Assembly: GCA_001725325.1 (NCBI GenBank)
Contig: MEFY01000002.1
Coordinates: forward strand, 2,359,559-2,423,558
DNA: 64,000 nucleotides
Source of the DNA: Leifsonia sp. SCN 70-46
GTDB taxonomy: Bacteria > Actinomycetota > Actinomycetes > Actinomycetales > Microbacteriaceae
Direction of reading: 5' to 3'
A program made the translations under genes and the position numbers. Under the pieces are notes generated by a model. The model was not told where the DNA came from. It was given only the letters and a program-made list of their open reading frames with translations, and did no database searches. How positions within the stretch are numbered: position 1 is the first letter of the stretch; the number at the start of each line of letters is the position of its first letter. Positions 7,398 through 18,330 of this stretch are shown in pieces.

Positions 7398-9176
7398 GTG
7401 AGCACGCCTTCCTTCGTCCCCAACGTCGGGACGTTCGCGGCGGAGCACCTCTCACCCTCCTACCCCGAGCGCGCGGCCCGCGGAACCGCGGGAAAGCTTC
7501 GCGCCTGGCAGGCAGAGGCCCTCGACGCGTACTTCCTGCGCGAGCCCAAGGACTTCCTCGCCGCCGCGACGCCGGGCGCCGGCAAGACCACCTTCGCGCT
7601 GCGCCTCGCCGTGGAGCTCATCGCGCGGCGGGTCGTCGACCGCGTGACCGTCGTCGCCCCCACCGACCACCTCAAGCGCCAGTGGGCGGATGCGGCGCAC
7701 CGCGTGGGCCTGCGCCTCAACCCCGAGTACAGCAACGGCGACGGGTACGGCGGCCGGCGGTTCCACGGCATGGCCGTCACCTACGCGCAGGTCGCCGTGC
7801 GGGCGTCCCTGCACCGCGAGATCACCGAGTCGGCGCGCACCCTCGTCATCCTCGACGAGGTGCACCACGGCGGCGACGCCCTGAGCTGGGGCGACGCGAT
7901 CCGCGAGGCCTTCGGGCCCGCCGCGAAGCGCCTGTCGCTCACGGGCACGCCGTTCCGCAGCGACCTCGCCCCCATCCCGTTCGTCACGTACGCGCCCGAC
8001 GACAAGGGCATCCGCACGTCGGTCACCGACTACAACTACGGCTACGGCCGCGCCCTCGAAGACGGGGTGGTCCGCCCCGTCATCTTCATGTCCTACGCGG
8101 GCAAGATGCGCTGGCGCACGCGCATGGGCGACGAGATGGAGGCCCGCCTCGGCGAGCCCGACACCAAGGATGTGACCGCCCAGGCCTGGCGCACGGCCCT
8201 CGACCCCAAGGGCGAGTGGATGTCGGCAGTGCTGCGCGCCGCCGACCGTCGCCTCACGGAGGTGCGCCACCTCGTGCCCGACGCGGGCGGGCTCGTCATC
8301 GCCACCGACCAGCAGGCCGCGCGGGCCTACGCCAAGCTCCTCAAGGACATCACGGGCGAGCCCGCGACCATCGTGCTCTCCGACGAGAAGGAGGCCTCGG
8401 CGCGCATCGAGACCTTCTCGGCGGGGGAGCAGCGCTGGATGGTGGCCGTGCGCATGGTGTCGGAGGGCGTGGACGTGCCGCGGCTCGCCGTGGGCGTCTA
8501 CGCGACATCCGCCTCGACGCCGTTGTTCTTCGCGCAGGCCGTGGGGCGCTTCGTGCGCGCACGCCGCGTGGGCGAGGTCGCGACGATCTTCCTGCCGAGC
8601 GTGCCGAGCCTCGTCGAGCTCGCGGGCCTGCTCGAGCTCGAGCGCGACCACGCCATCGACAGGCGGCAGACCGAGGGCGCGGAGGACCTGCTCGACGACT
8701 CCCTGCTCGACCAGGAGAACCGCGAGGAGGCCACGAGCGACGAGCTCACCGAGGAGTTCGTGTGGGAGGCGCTCGAGTCCGACGCCAACTTCGACCGGGC
8801 GTACTTCGGCACCGAGGAGTTCGGCTTCGCGGCGGAGCCCGGCAGCGACGAGGAGCTCGACTTCATCGGCATCCCGGGCATCCTCGAGCCGCACGAGGTG
8901 CGGCAGCTGCTGCTGCACCGCCAGCAGCGGCAGTCCCGGCGCTCGGCAGCCCGGCCCCGGGCCGCCGAGGCGGAGCCGGCGCTCTACCGCAACCTCAAGG
9001 AGCAGCGGAAGCTGCTCAACGCCCTCGTGGGCATCCGGGCGAAGCAGTCGGGAGAGGCGCACGCGCTCATCCACGCCGAGCTGCGCCGCGTGTGCGGCGG
9101 GCCCGCCGTCGCCCAGGCCACGGTCACGCAGCTGCAGTCGCGCATCGACTTCCTGCGCAAGGGCATCCGCAGCTAG
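7398..9176 (+). CDS. DEAD/DEAH-box superfamily 2 helicase
   Basis: ATP-dependent helicase or translocase of 592 residues. Walker A is TPGAGKTT (about 58-65), Walker B is ILDEVHHGG (Asp153, Glu154, His156), motif III is SLTGTPFRSD, and the second RecA-like domain ends in motif VI with QAVGRFVRARR. The C-terminal 160 residues are acidic then basic and lack a recognisable nuclease or methylase domain. It resembles actinobacterial XPB/RadD-like stand-alone helicases; its cellular role is not known. The GTG at 7398 follows TAAAGT (7384-7389) by eight bases, so it may be leaderless. Confidence 0.85.
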   Translation: MSTPSFVPNVGTFAAEHLSPSYPERAARGTAGKLRAWQAEALDAYFLREPKDFLAAATPGAGKTTFALRLAVELIARRVVDRVTVVAPTDHLKRQWADAAHRVGLRLNPEYSNGDGYGGRRFHGMAVTYAQVAVRASLHREITESARTLVILDEVHHGGDALSWGDAIREAFGPAAKRLSLTGTPFRSDLAPIPFVTYAPDDKGIRTSVTDYNYGYGRALEDGVVRPVIFMSYAGKMRWRTRMGDEMEARLGEPDTKDVTAQAWRTALDPKGEWMSAVLRAADRRLTEVRHLVPDAGGLVIATDQQAARAYAKLLKDITGEPATIVLSDEKEASARIETFSAGEQRWMVAVRMVSEGVDVPRLAVGVYATSASTPLFFAQAVGRFVRARRVGEVATIFLPSVPSLVELAGLLELERDHAIDRRQTEGAEDLLDDSLLDQENREEATSDELTEEFVWEALESDANFDRAYFGTEEFGFAAEPGSDEELDFIGIPGILEPHEVRQLLLHRQQRQSRRSAARPRAAEAEPALYRNLKEQRKLLNALVGIRAKQSGEAHALIHAELRRVCGGPAVAQATVTQLQSRIDFLRKGIRS

Positions 9177-9190
9177 GTCTGGGCTTCTGC

Positions 9191-9224
9191 GCTGCACATG
9201 GAGAACGGCTGCACATGGAGAACG
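9191..9224. repeat. 17-bp perfect tandem duplication
   Basis: gctgcacatggagaacg occurs at 9191-9207 and again at 9208-9224 with no gap. It lies between the convergent helicase and csp genes, and its last bases begin the terminator stem. Confidence 0.9.
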
Positions 9225-9265
9225 CCCCCGGCGGTGCGCAGTCGTTGCGCGGTGCCGGGGGCGTT
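9221..9265. terminator. Bidirectional intrinsic terminator between helicase and csp
   Basis: aacgcccccggc (9221-9232) and gccgggggcgtt (9254-9265) form a perfect 12-bp stem; the 21-base loop contains a further TGCGCA/TGCGCG self-complement. No T-run is present on either side, as is common at high GC. It can stop both convergent genes. Confidence 0.7.
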
Positions 9266-9286
9266 CCCGTTACTGAACTATCAAGA

Positions 9287-9490
9287 TCAGAGGGGGCGGA
9301 TGTTCTCCGCCTGGGGACCCTTCGGTCCCTGCGTGATGTCGAACTCGACCTTCTGGTTCTCGTCGAGCGACTTGTAGCCGCTCGTCGCGATGGCCGAGTA
9401 GTGGGCGAACACGTCAGGACTTCCGTCCTCAGGGGCGATGAAGCCGAAGCCCTTTTCCGCGTTGAACCACTTGACGGTACCTTGTGCCAT
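9287..9490 (-). CDS. Cold-shock protein (CspA family)
   Basis: A 67-residue single-stranded nucleic-acid-binding OB-fold protein acting as an RNA chaperone. It starts [18 protein letters not shown], containing RNP1 (KGFGFI), followed by the RNP2-like VFAHYSAI where the usual VFVHF is changed. The ATG at 9490 is preceded by GGAGGAG embedded in ctcctggaggag, a short self-complement that could mask the ribosome-binding site. Its own promoter lies about 90 bases upstream, giving the long leader typical of csp genes. It lies downstream of dnaE2 on the same strand but looks independently transcribed. Confidence 0.95.
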   Translation of the reverse strand: MAQGTVKWFNAEKGFGFIAPEDGSPDVFAHYSAIATSGYKSLDENQKVEFDITQGPKGPQAENIRPL

Positions 9491-9580
9491 TTAAAACTCC
9501 TCCAGGAGCGTTTCTTTCTGGCCCCGACATTCGAGGCCACGACCGTCAGCTCCCGAGAGAACTGCCGACGATGAGGCAAG

Positions 9581-9586
9581 GCTATA
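9581..9586 (-). promoter_or_regulatory. Putative extended -10 of the cold-shock gene
   Basis: Reading the reverse strand, TGCTATAGC is an extended -10 (TGnTATAnn). It predicts a start near 9574 and a leader of about 85 bases before the ATG at 9490. The surrounding 160 bases (9491-9649) hold no gene and are visibly richer in A/T than the coding regions. Confidence 0.45.
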
Positions 9587-9649
9587 GCAGGAGTGCCGAC
9601 ATGACGCCATCTATTTCACAATCGGTGTGGGATGGTAACAAACGTTCAT

Positions 9650-13044
<3,395 letters not shown>

Positions 13045-13045
<1 letters not shown>

Positions 13046-14673
13046 CAGTCATACCTGGCTTCGGCCCACCAGCCGCCCGCGTCGAGCACGAGCAGCCACG
13101 CGCACCCCGTGTCGTCGACGGCCTGGAAGCGCCACGCGCTGCGGGCGTCCGCCGACCACCAGCGCTCGTCGAGGGGCCACGGTCCCGCCCACGCGATGAG
13201 GGCGCGCTGCTCGCTGCCCGTCGCGGAGAACCTCGCGGGCGCCGCCGAGACGGCGCCCCGGGCATCCACCGCGACCGCGGAGCCCTCGCCGTCGAAGACG
13301 TGCACGGGGTGCCGCGGCGAGAACACCGTGCCGGGCAGGGGTGCGGGCAGCGACCCCGGCCAGGGACGGTCCGCGGGCTTGGCGCCCACGGGCCGGTCTC
13401 CCCACGCCACGAGCTGCTGGCGGTCGGAGAGCGTGCGGCCGCCGCCCACTGCGGGCATGAGCACGGCGCCGTGGCCGAGCATGCTCTGCACGCGCGAGAG
13501 GCCGTGGTGCACGCGCTCGTCGGGGCCGGAGCCCCACAGCCCGCTCTCGTGGTTGCCGATCGCGTCGACGGACTCGGGGGAGATGCGCACGCGCGTGACG
13601 CCCGAGCGCAGCCCCACCTCGCCCGAGCCCTGCAGCTGCCAGCGCACGCGGTCGACGATGTCGGAGGGCGTGAACGACGTGGGGTGCAGCCACACGCGCT
13701 CGACCTGCTCGACGCCGTTCGAGGAACCCGGGTCGGCGTCGAAGGCGACGCGGATGGACGTGCACACGAGCTTGGCGGCCGTGAGCGCGTCGACGAACCG
13801 CTCGGCCGCGGTGCGGACCCCGAAGGCCACCTGGTCGACGCGGTCGAGCGCGGGCTCGAAGTCGACGAGCACGTCGAGGTCGCGCGGGGGAGTGCGCGGG
13901 GTGACGGGCCACGAGTCCCGCCCGCTCGCGAGGGCGTGCAGGCGCGCGCCGCCGTGCCCGAAGCGCGTGAACACGTCGTCGGCACCCAGCCGGGCGAAGT
14001 CGCCGAGGGTGCGGATGCCCAGCCGCCGCAGGAGCGTCACGAGCTGCGGGTCGTCGAGCAGGCCGATGCCGAGGGGCGCGAGGAACTCGGCCGCGGAACC
14101 CTCGGGCACGACCTGCACCGACTCGGTGCGCCGCGCGGCCTGGTCTGCCGTGAAGATGCCGTCGGCTACGCCGACGCGCGCGCCGCCGGCGCCCACCTCG
14201 TCTGCGCGCCCCGCGAGGAAGAGCCCCGCTGCCTTCTCGCCGCCGTAGTAGCGCGCGGCACCGCGCACGCGCACGGCGCACAGGCCGGGCCGCAGCACCT
14301 CGACGCCCGGCACGAGCGACTCGAGCGCGGCGATGACGGGCTCGAACGCACGGGTGTCGAGCGCGGGATCGTGGTCGAGAACGACGAGCCCCGGATGCCG
14401 CGCCTGCGCCTCGCGCACGCGCAGTCCGCGCGCGACGCCCTCGGCGCGCGCCGCGGCCGAGCACGCGAACACGATGTTCTTGGCGACGAGGGCCACGGCC
14501 GCATCCCGCCCCAGCCCCTCGTGCCGCACCGCGGCGGTGATGGGCCAGTCGGGGCACCACAGCACGGCGACGCGCGGGGGCCGCGCACCCGGCAGCTCCG
14601 CGCCCGTGCTGCCCGTGGGGGTCTGCTGCCTGTCGAGCTGCAGCGCGGGGGAGCGCCGGGTGCGGGGGCTCAC
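13045..14673 (-). CDS. imuB: ImuB, catalytically inactive Y-family polymerase homologue
   Basis: Mutasome adaptor that links DnaE2 to the beta clamp. It resembles DNA polymerase IV in its palm, fingers and little-finger order, but where active enzymes have DxDxFF this protein has VLWCPDWP near residue 41, so the catalytic acids are lost as expected for ImuB. Length is 542 residues. The start is GTG 14673 because it overlaps the imuA TGA in GTGA; longer open reading upstream is only shadow sequence. The C-terminal region (RSAWRFQAVDDTGCAWLLVL) is the usual conserved tail. The gene is sandwiched by overlaps, so the three proteins are coupled. Confidence 0.93.
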
Positions 14674-15377
14674 GCGAACCGCCGCTGGTCGTGCTGCTCG
14701 CGCTCGACGACCGCCCCGCTGCGGCGCACGGCCTCGGCGGCGTCGGGCAGCCACAGCCGCGCGCTGCGCGGGCGCCCGGACGCGCGCGTGGTCACCGTGA
14801 CCGTCACCTCGCGCGCGGAGAGGTGGCCGTGCCCCTCGCCGATGCCGTGCCACTCGCTGCGCGAGAGCGAGAGCATGGCGTCGGTCTGCGGCCACGGGCC
14901 CAGCACGAGCAGGGTCGTGCCCCGCTGGCGCAGACGCGCGGCGAGGCGCGCGACGCTCGAGTCGGTGGCCCGCCGCGGGGGCCGGGTGACGACGACGCCC
15001 ATGACGTCGGCGATCGCCGCGGTGACGGCGAGCCACTGGTCGCCCGGGTGCGGCACGAGCACGAGCCTGTCGAGGTCGACGCCGAAGTGCTGGGCCGCCT
15101 CGACGCCGAACTCGGGCATGCCGACGATGCCGCACCACGTGCCCGCGGCGGAGGGGGCGGCGAGCAGCGTCATGAGCAGCATCGCCGAGCGGTCGAGCGA
15201 GTAGGCGGCACCCTGCTGCAGCCCGCCGCCGGGGAGCAGGCCTGCGAGCGCGGGGTGCGTGGGGATGAGCCGGGTGTCGAGCTTCGTCGCCTGCATCGAC
15301 GAGATCTTGGCGCGCAGCTCATCGACGGTGCTGTCGCGCGAGGGCGCGAGCACGGTCGCTGAAGCTACGGAAGACAC
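14670..15377 (-). CDS. imuA: ImuA-like (SulA/RecA-fold) mutasome protein
   Basis: RecA-fold accessory protein of the mutasome, equivalent to mycobacterial ImuA'. It contains TRLIPTHPALAGLLPGGGLQ and GTWCGIVGMPEFGVEAAQ, as in the family. A longer reading from ATG 15425 would put the first 16 residues across the preceding gene's terminator and the LexA-controlled promoter. I therefore place the start at GTG 15377 (235 residues), which falls where transcription should begin, 6 bases past a GAACAT -10. The stop overlaps imuB. First gene of the SOS-induced operon; the start is inferred and the family assignment firm. Confidence 0.8.
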   Translation of the reverse strand: MSSVASATVLAPSRDSTVDELRAKISSMQATKLDTRLIPTHPALAGLLPGGGLQQGAAYSLDRSAMLLMTLLAAPSAAGTWCGIVGMPEFGVEAAQHFGVDLDRLVLVPHPGDQWLAVTAAIADVMGVVVTRPPRRATDSSVARLAARLRQRGTTLLVLGPWPQTDAMLSLSRSEWHGIGEGHGHLSAREVTVTVTTRASGRPRSARLWLPDAAEAVRRSGAVVEREQHDQRRFA

Positions 15378-15383
15378 CCGTTC

Positions 15384-15412
15384 ATGTTCGAACATATGTT
15401 CGAGTGTGTCAA
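15384..15412 (-). promoter_or_regulatory. SOS promoter of the mutasome: LexA box between -35 and -10
   Basis: tcgaacatatgttcga (15388-15403) is a perfect 16-bp palindrome matching the actinobacterial LexA consensus TCGAAC-N4-GTTCGA. On the reverse strand it lies between a perfect -35 TTGACA (15412-15407) and a -10-like GAACAT (15389-15384) with 17-base spacing. LexA bound here would block polymerase. Confidence 0.88.
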
Positions 15413-15435
15413 ACGCCGCCGACATCCGGCGGCGT
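15413..15435 (-). terminator. Terminator of the DUF4190-like gene
   Basis: acgccgccg (15413-15421) and cggcggcgt (15427-15435) form a perfect 9-bp stem with a 5-base loop. On the reverse strand TTTGAC follows, the T-run merging into the TTGACA of the SOS promoter. Confidence 0.75.
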
Positions 15436-15455
15436 GTCGCGGGCGGGCGGAACGG

Positions 15456-15821
15456 CTAGCTGAACGCCTGGAAGGCGGCGGCGATGTAGACCACGACGCC
15501 CACCACGGAGAGGGCGAGCACGACGAGCGCGGCGGCGCCGAACGGTCGGCCGCGGCGCAGCACGATCGCGACGATGCCGAGCACGAGGGCCGCGAGGGCG
15601 GCGAGCGGGCACACGATGAAGCCGAACGCGAGGATGTTCGCGAGCACGACCACGGGCCCGGGCGCGGACTCCTGCGTCGCCCCGACCACGAGGTAGAGCG
15701 CCGAGAACGCCCACACGGGCGCGAGCACGGCGCACACGAGCGCCACGATCCCCAGCGCGTTGCGCGGGCGCGGCACCGCGGCGACGGGCCCGGTGGTGGC
15801 GGCTGCCGGCTCGATCGTCAT
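15456..15821 (-). CDS. DUF4190-like small membrane protein
   Basis: A 121-residue integral membrane protein with no assigned function. A polar Pro/Ala-rich N-terminus of about 20 residues precedes RPRNALGIVALVCAVLAPVW, a motif typical of DUF4190-type proteins. Three to four hydrophobic helices follow: about 24-44, 55-84 and 92-116. On the reverse strand TAGCGT (15833-15828) sits six bases before the ATG at 15821, a leaderless arrangement. A terminator follows at 15413-15435. Family name is tentative. Confidence 0.7.
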   Translation of the reverse strand: MTIEPAAATTGPVAAVPRPRNALGIVALVCAVLAPVWAFSALYLVVGATQESAPGPVVVLANILAFGFIVCPLAALAALVLGIVAIVLRRGRPFGAAALVVLALSVVGVVVYIAAAFQAFS

Positions 15822-15875
15822 GCCGCCACGCTAACCCCGGCCCCGCGCATCCCGCCACAGGGAAAGCGCTGAACG

Positions 15876-16211
15876 CTAGCGCTCCCCGTGGCCGAGCGAG
15901 TGCGGGCGGGCCGCCCGGCGCAGGCGCGGGCCGAAGCTGTGGGCGAGAGGATGCGCCGCGAGCGGTTCGACGAACGACCCCTCGATGATGCCGCGCACCT
16001 TCGGACCGCCGCCCTCGTAGTCGCGCTCGAGCGCGGAGAGCAGCCGCAGCACGGGCTCCGTCGCGCCCTGCCGCGCCGCCCAGGTGCTCGCCATGCGCAG
16101 GAACACCTCGGCGTCGAGAGCGCCGTTGGCACGCACGTGCGAGTCGTAGTAAGGGGTCAGCTCGGGCACGGCGGAGACGAGTCCGAACACCCACTGCTCG
16201 ACGAGCCTCAT
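15876..16211 (-). CDS. Hypothetical protein
   Basis: A 111-residue soluble protein I do not recognise. It starts MRLVEQWVFGLVSAVPELTP and has no signal or membrane segment. The middle (RMASTWAARQGATEPVLRLLSALERDYEGG) looks helical, and the C-terminus is rich in Arg and His (LRRAARPHSLGHGER). The ATG at 16211 lies ten bases after the stop of the duplicated-domain protein upstream without a ribosome-binding site, which suggests coupled translation. Third-position G/C preference matches its neighbours, so it is probably real. Confidence 0.65.
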   Translation of the reverse strand: MRLVEQWVFGLVSAVPELTPYYDSHVRANGALDAEVFLRMASTWAARQGATEPVLRLLSALERDYEGGGPKVRGIIEGSFVEPLAAHPLAHSFGPRLRRAARPHSLGHGER

Positions 16212-16221
16212 GCCGGCCGGG

Positions 16222-17688
16222 CTACGCCGAGTCCGGGTCGCGGTAGCCGAACTGCACCTGGCCGCCGAGCGACATCGCGGAGGGCACGTCGATCCAGCCC
16301 GCCTGCGTGCGCATCAGCGGCCTGCCGCTCAGCCTCGGCGAGGGCGGGTCGCCCGTGGGCACGTAGCGCTGGGCGACCGAGAACGACTTGCGCGTCGCAT
16401 ACTCCCAGACCTCGACGATGACGGCGGGCACCGTGGTGTCGCCGACGGGCACGAAGCCGTCGACGGCGAACGCGATGAAGTCGGCGTCGGTGCGCGAGCG
16501 CGCGTAGGCGCGCACCGAGGCGGCCGCCTGGTCGAGGCTCGGGTCGGTCATCGTGACCTGCTCCCACGCGCCGTCCCTCTCGACTATCGCGAAGGCGGGG
16601 AAGGAGCGGGAGCGCGTCGCGAGCTCCATGACACCGGCGAACATCGCGCGGTTGCCGAGCGGCGTCTCGTTGCGCTGGATGGGCACGGGCGTGTACTCGG
16701 GCACGACCTCGGGCACGGGGATGCTCGGCTGCACGGGCCGCGGCGCCTCGGCGACGGGCTCGGCGGGGATGACGGGCGCCGGCCACGACTCCGCGACGGG
16801 CTGCGGCGCGGGCGGCGCCACGGGTTCGGGGGCGGGCACCGGGACGGGGGCCGGCTCGGGCGCCGCGACGGGGAGCGGCTCGACGGGCACGACGAACCTC
16901 GGCGGCTCCGCGGACCCCGGCGGCGGCCAGCCCGGCACGGGGGCCGTCGTGGGCGGCGGCCCGAAGTCGGGGAGCGGCTCTGCGAGCTGCTCGGGCGCCG
17001 TGAGCACGGGGGGCGGGAAGTCCGCGGGCGACGAGAACACGCGCGGCAGCTCAGGGGGCACCCCGGAGGATGCCGCTGCCGACGCGGGGGGCGGCGGCGC
17101 CTCGTCGGCGGGCGCGAGCTGCGAGGCTTCGGGCGGAGGGCCGAAGCCCTCGGGCTCCGCGACGGGGGCGGGAGGAGCGGCAGGCGTGGCGGGCGCAGCA
17201 GGGGCGGGCAGCGGGGCGGACGCGACGACGGCCGGTGCGAGGGAGGTCGGCTCGGGGAACGTCGGCGTCTCGGCGGGCTCGCCCTCCTCGGGGTCGAACC
17301 AGCCGCGCCTGCCGAGGTGCAGGGGGCTGCCGATGAGCGACGCCTTCTTGCGCAGCGCGCCCTTGAGCTCGTAGCGCAGCCCCACCCGCGCACCGCGGTT
17401 CGTGTGGAAGTTCCAGGCCTCGACGACGATGCCGTCCATCGACGTGCCGCCGTAGCTGATGATGCCGGAGACGGCGAACGCCGTCGCATCGGCCCCCGGC
17501 TCACCCGCGGCGAGCGCTCGGGCGACCGTCGACGCATCCTGCCCCTTGCCCACGGGAACCTTGCGCAGCTCGGTCGCTCCGCCGCGCTGCACGTTGAGCA
17601 GGGGGGCGAACGGCGTGCCCGACGCCATGAGGGCGTCGATCGCGGCGGCGAGGGTCTTCGTCGCGAGGTCGAGCGCCTGGGGGTCCAC
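16222..17688 (-). CDS. Duplicated-domain protein with Pro/Ala-rich linker
   Basis: A 488-residue cytoplasmic protein of unknown function. Residues about 1-125 and about 345-480 are diverged copies of one domain. Both contain an AFAV(S/D)G strand, a short G-T stretch, (I/V)IVE(A/V)W and a terminal L-x-G-x-PL....GW(F/I)D. A linker of roughly 200 residues made mostly of Pro, Ala, Glu and Val joins them. The true start is GTG 17688: TACTCT (17700-17695) lies six bases before it, and longer reading runs into promoter sequence. It precedes the 111-residue hypothetical gene. No signal peptide or helix is visible. Confidence 0.75.
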   Translation of the reverse strand: MDPQALDLATKTLAAAIDALMASGTPFAPLLNVQRGGATELRKVPVGKGQDASTVARALAAGEPGADATAFAVSGIISYGGTSMDGIVVEAWNFHTNRGARVGLRYELKGALRKKASLIGSPLHLGRRGWFDPEEGEPAETPTFPEPTSLAPAVVASAPLPAPAAPATPAAPPAPVAEPEGFGPPPEASQLAPADEAPPPPASAAASSGVPPELPRVFSSPADFPPPVLTAPEQLAEPLPDFGPPPTTAPVPGWPPPGSAEPPRFVVPVEPLPVAAPEPAPVPVPAPEPVAPPAPQPVAESWPAPVIPAEPVAEAPRPVQPSIPVPEVVPEYTPVPIQRNETPLGNRAMFAGVMELATRSRSFPAFAIVERDGAWEQVTMTDPSLDQAAASVRAYARSRTDADFIAFAVDGFVPVGDTTVPAVIVEVWEYATRKSFSVAQRYVPTGDPPSPRLSGRPLMRTQAGWIDVPSAMSLGGQVQFGYRDPDSA

Positions 17689-17803
17689 GCAGCCAGAGTA
17701 TCCCGAGTGGCATGACGAGCCCGGTAGCGCAACCCCCTCACGGGCATCCTCATGCCGACATAGCGTCGAGAGGACAACGCATGAGAAGAAGAGGAAGCAC
17801 GAC

Positions 17804-18259
17804 ATGGCACAGGTAATCCAGACCGTCGACGTCGAGGTCCCCGTGACCACCGCCTACGACCAGTGGACGCAGTTCGAGGAGTTCCCGAAGTTCTTGAGCT
17901 TCGTCGAGGAGATCACCCAGCAGGACGACACGCACAACCACTGGAAGGTCAACATCGCGGGCGGCGAGCGCGAGTTCGACACCGTGGTCACCGAGCAGCT
18001 GCCCGACGAGCGCGTCGCGTGGACGAGCACGGGCGGCGAGGTCGACCACGCCGGGGTCGTCACGTTCCACAAGCTCTCCGACACCACGTCGCGCCTGGCC
18101 GTGCAGATCGACTGGGAGCCGCAGGGCTTCCTCGAGCGCGCGGGTGCCGCGCTCGACATCCCCGACCGCGCGGTGAAGGCCGAGCTCGAGAACTTCAAGA
18201 AGTTCATCGAGGCGCGCGGCACCGCCGACGGCGCGTGGCGGGGCACCGTCACCAACTGA
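17804..18259 (+). CDS. SRPBCC family protein (polyketide cyclase/dehydrase-like)
   Basis: A 151-residue START/Bet v1-like protein with a large ligand cavity; ligand and reaction unknown. It starts MAQVIQTVDVEVPVTTAYDQ, with the conserved W-x-x-FEEFPKFL helix and HWKVNIAGGEREFD strand common in actinobacterial cyclase_2-type proteins. The ATG at 17804 is preceded by GAAGAGGAAG and fits the family N-terminus; an ATG at 17781 is out of frame. A TAGCGT at 17761-17766 may be the -10 box, giving a 30-base leader. The gene ends 33 bases before a strong inverted repeat. Confidence 0.88.
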   Translation: MAQVIQTVDVEVPVTTAYDQWTQFEEFPKFLSFVEEITQQDDTHNHWKVNIAGGEREFDTVVTEQLPDERVAWTSTGGEVDHAGVVTFHKLSDTTSRLAVQIDWEPQGFLERAGAALDIPDRAVKAELENFKKFIEARGTADGAWRGTVTN

Positions 18260-18291
18260 TGTGCGCGCGCGTCCTAGCGGGCGCGGAATCC

Positions 18292-18330
18292 CGAGGGTCA
18301 TGCTGGGCGTTGTGTCCAGCATGACCCTCG
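18292..18330. repeat. 15-bp perfect inverted repeat across a start codon
   Basis: cgagggtcatgctgg (18292-18306) and ccagcatgaccctcg (18316-18330) are perfect reverse complements separated by nine bases. The right arm contains the ATG (18321) and the next three codons of the oxidoreductase gene. It may be an operator, a terminator for the upstream gene, or an RNA hairpin hiding the start. Confidence 0.9.

Noticed and set aside
7398-9176. Helicase as part of a restriction-modification or BREX/DISARM-like system
   Set aside because: No methylase, nuclease or specificity gene flanks it; its neighbours are dinB and csp.
15876-16211. Fragment of the duplicated-domain protein upstream
   Set aside because: The 111-residue frame has its own ATG and stop, a different frame and no similarity to the AFAVxG domain.
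17761-17803. Alternative start ATG 17781 for the SRPBCC protein
   Set aside because: It is in another frame from the conserved MAQVIQTVDVEV start at 17804, which has its own GAAGAGGAAG ribosome site.
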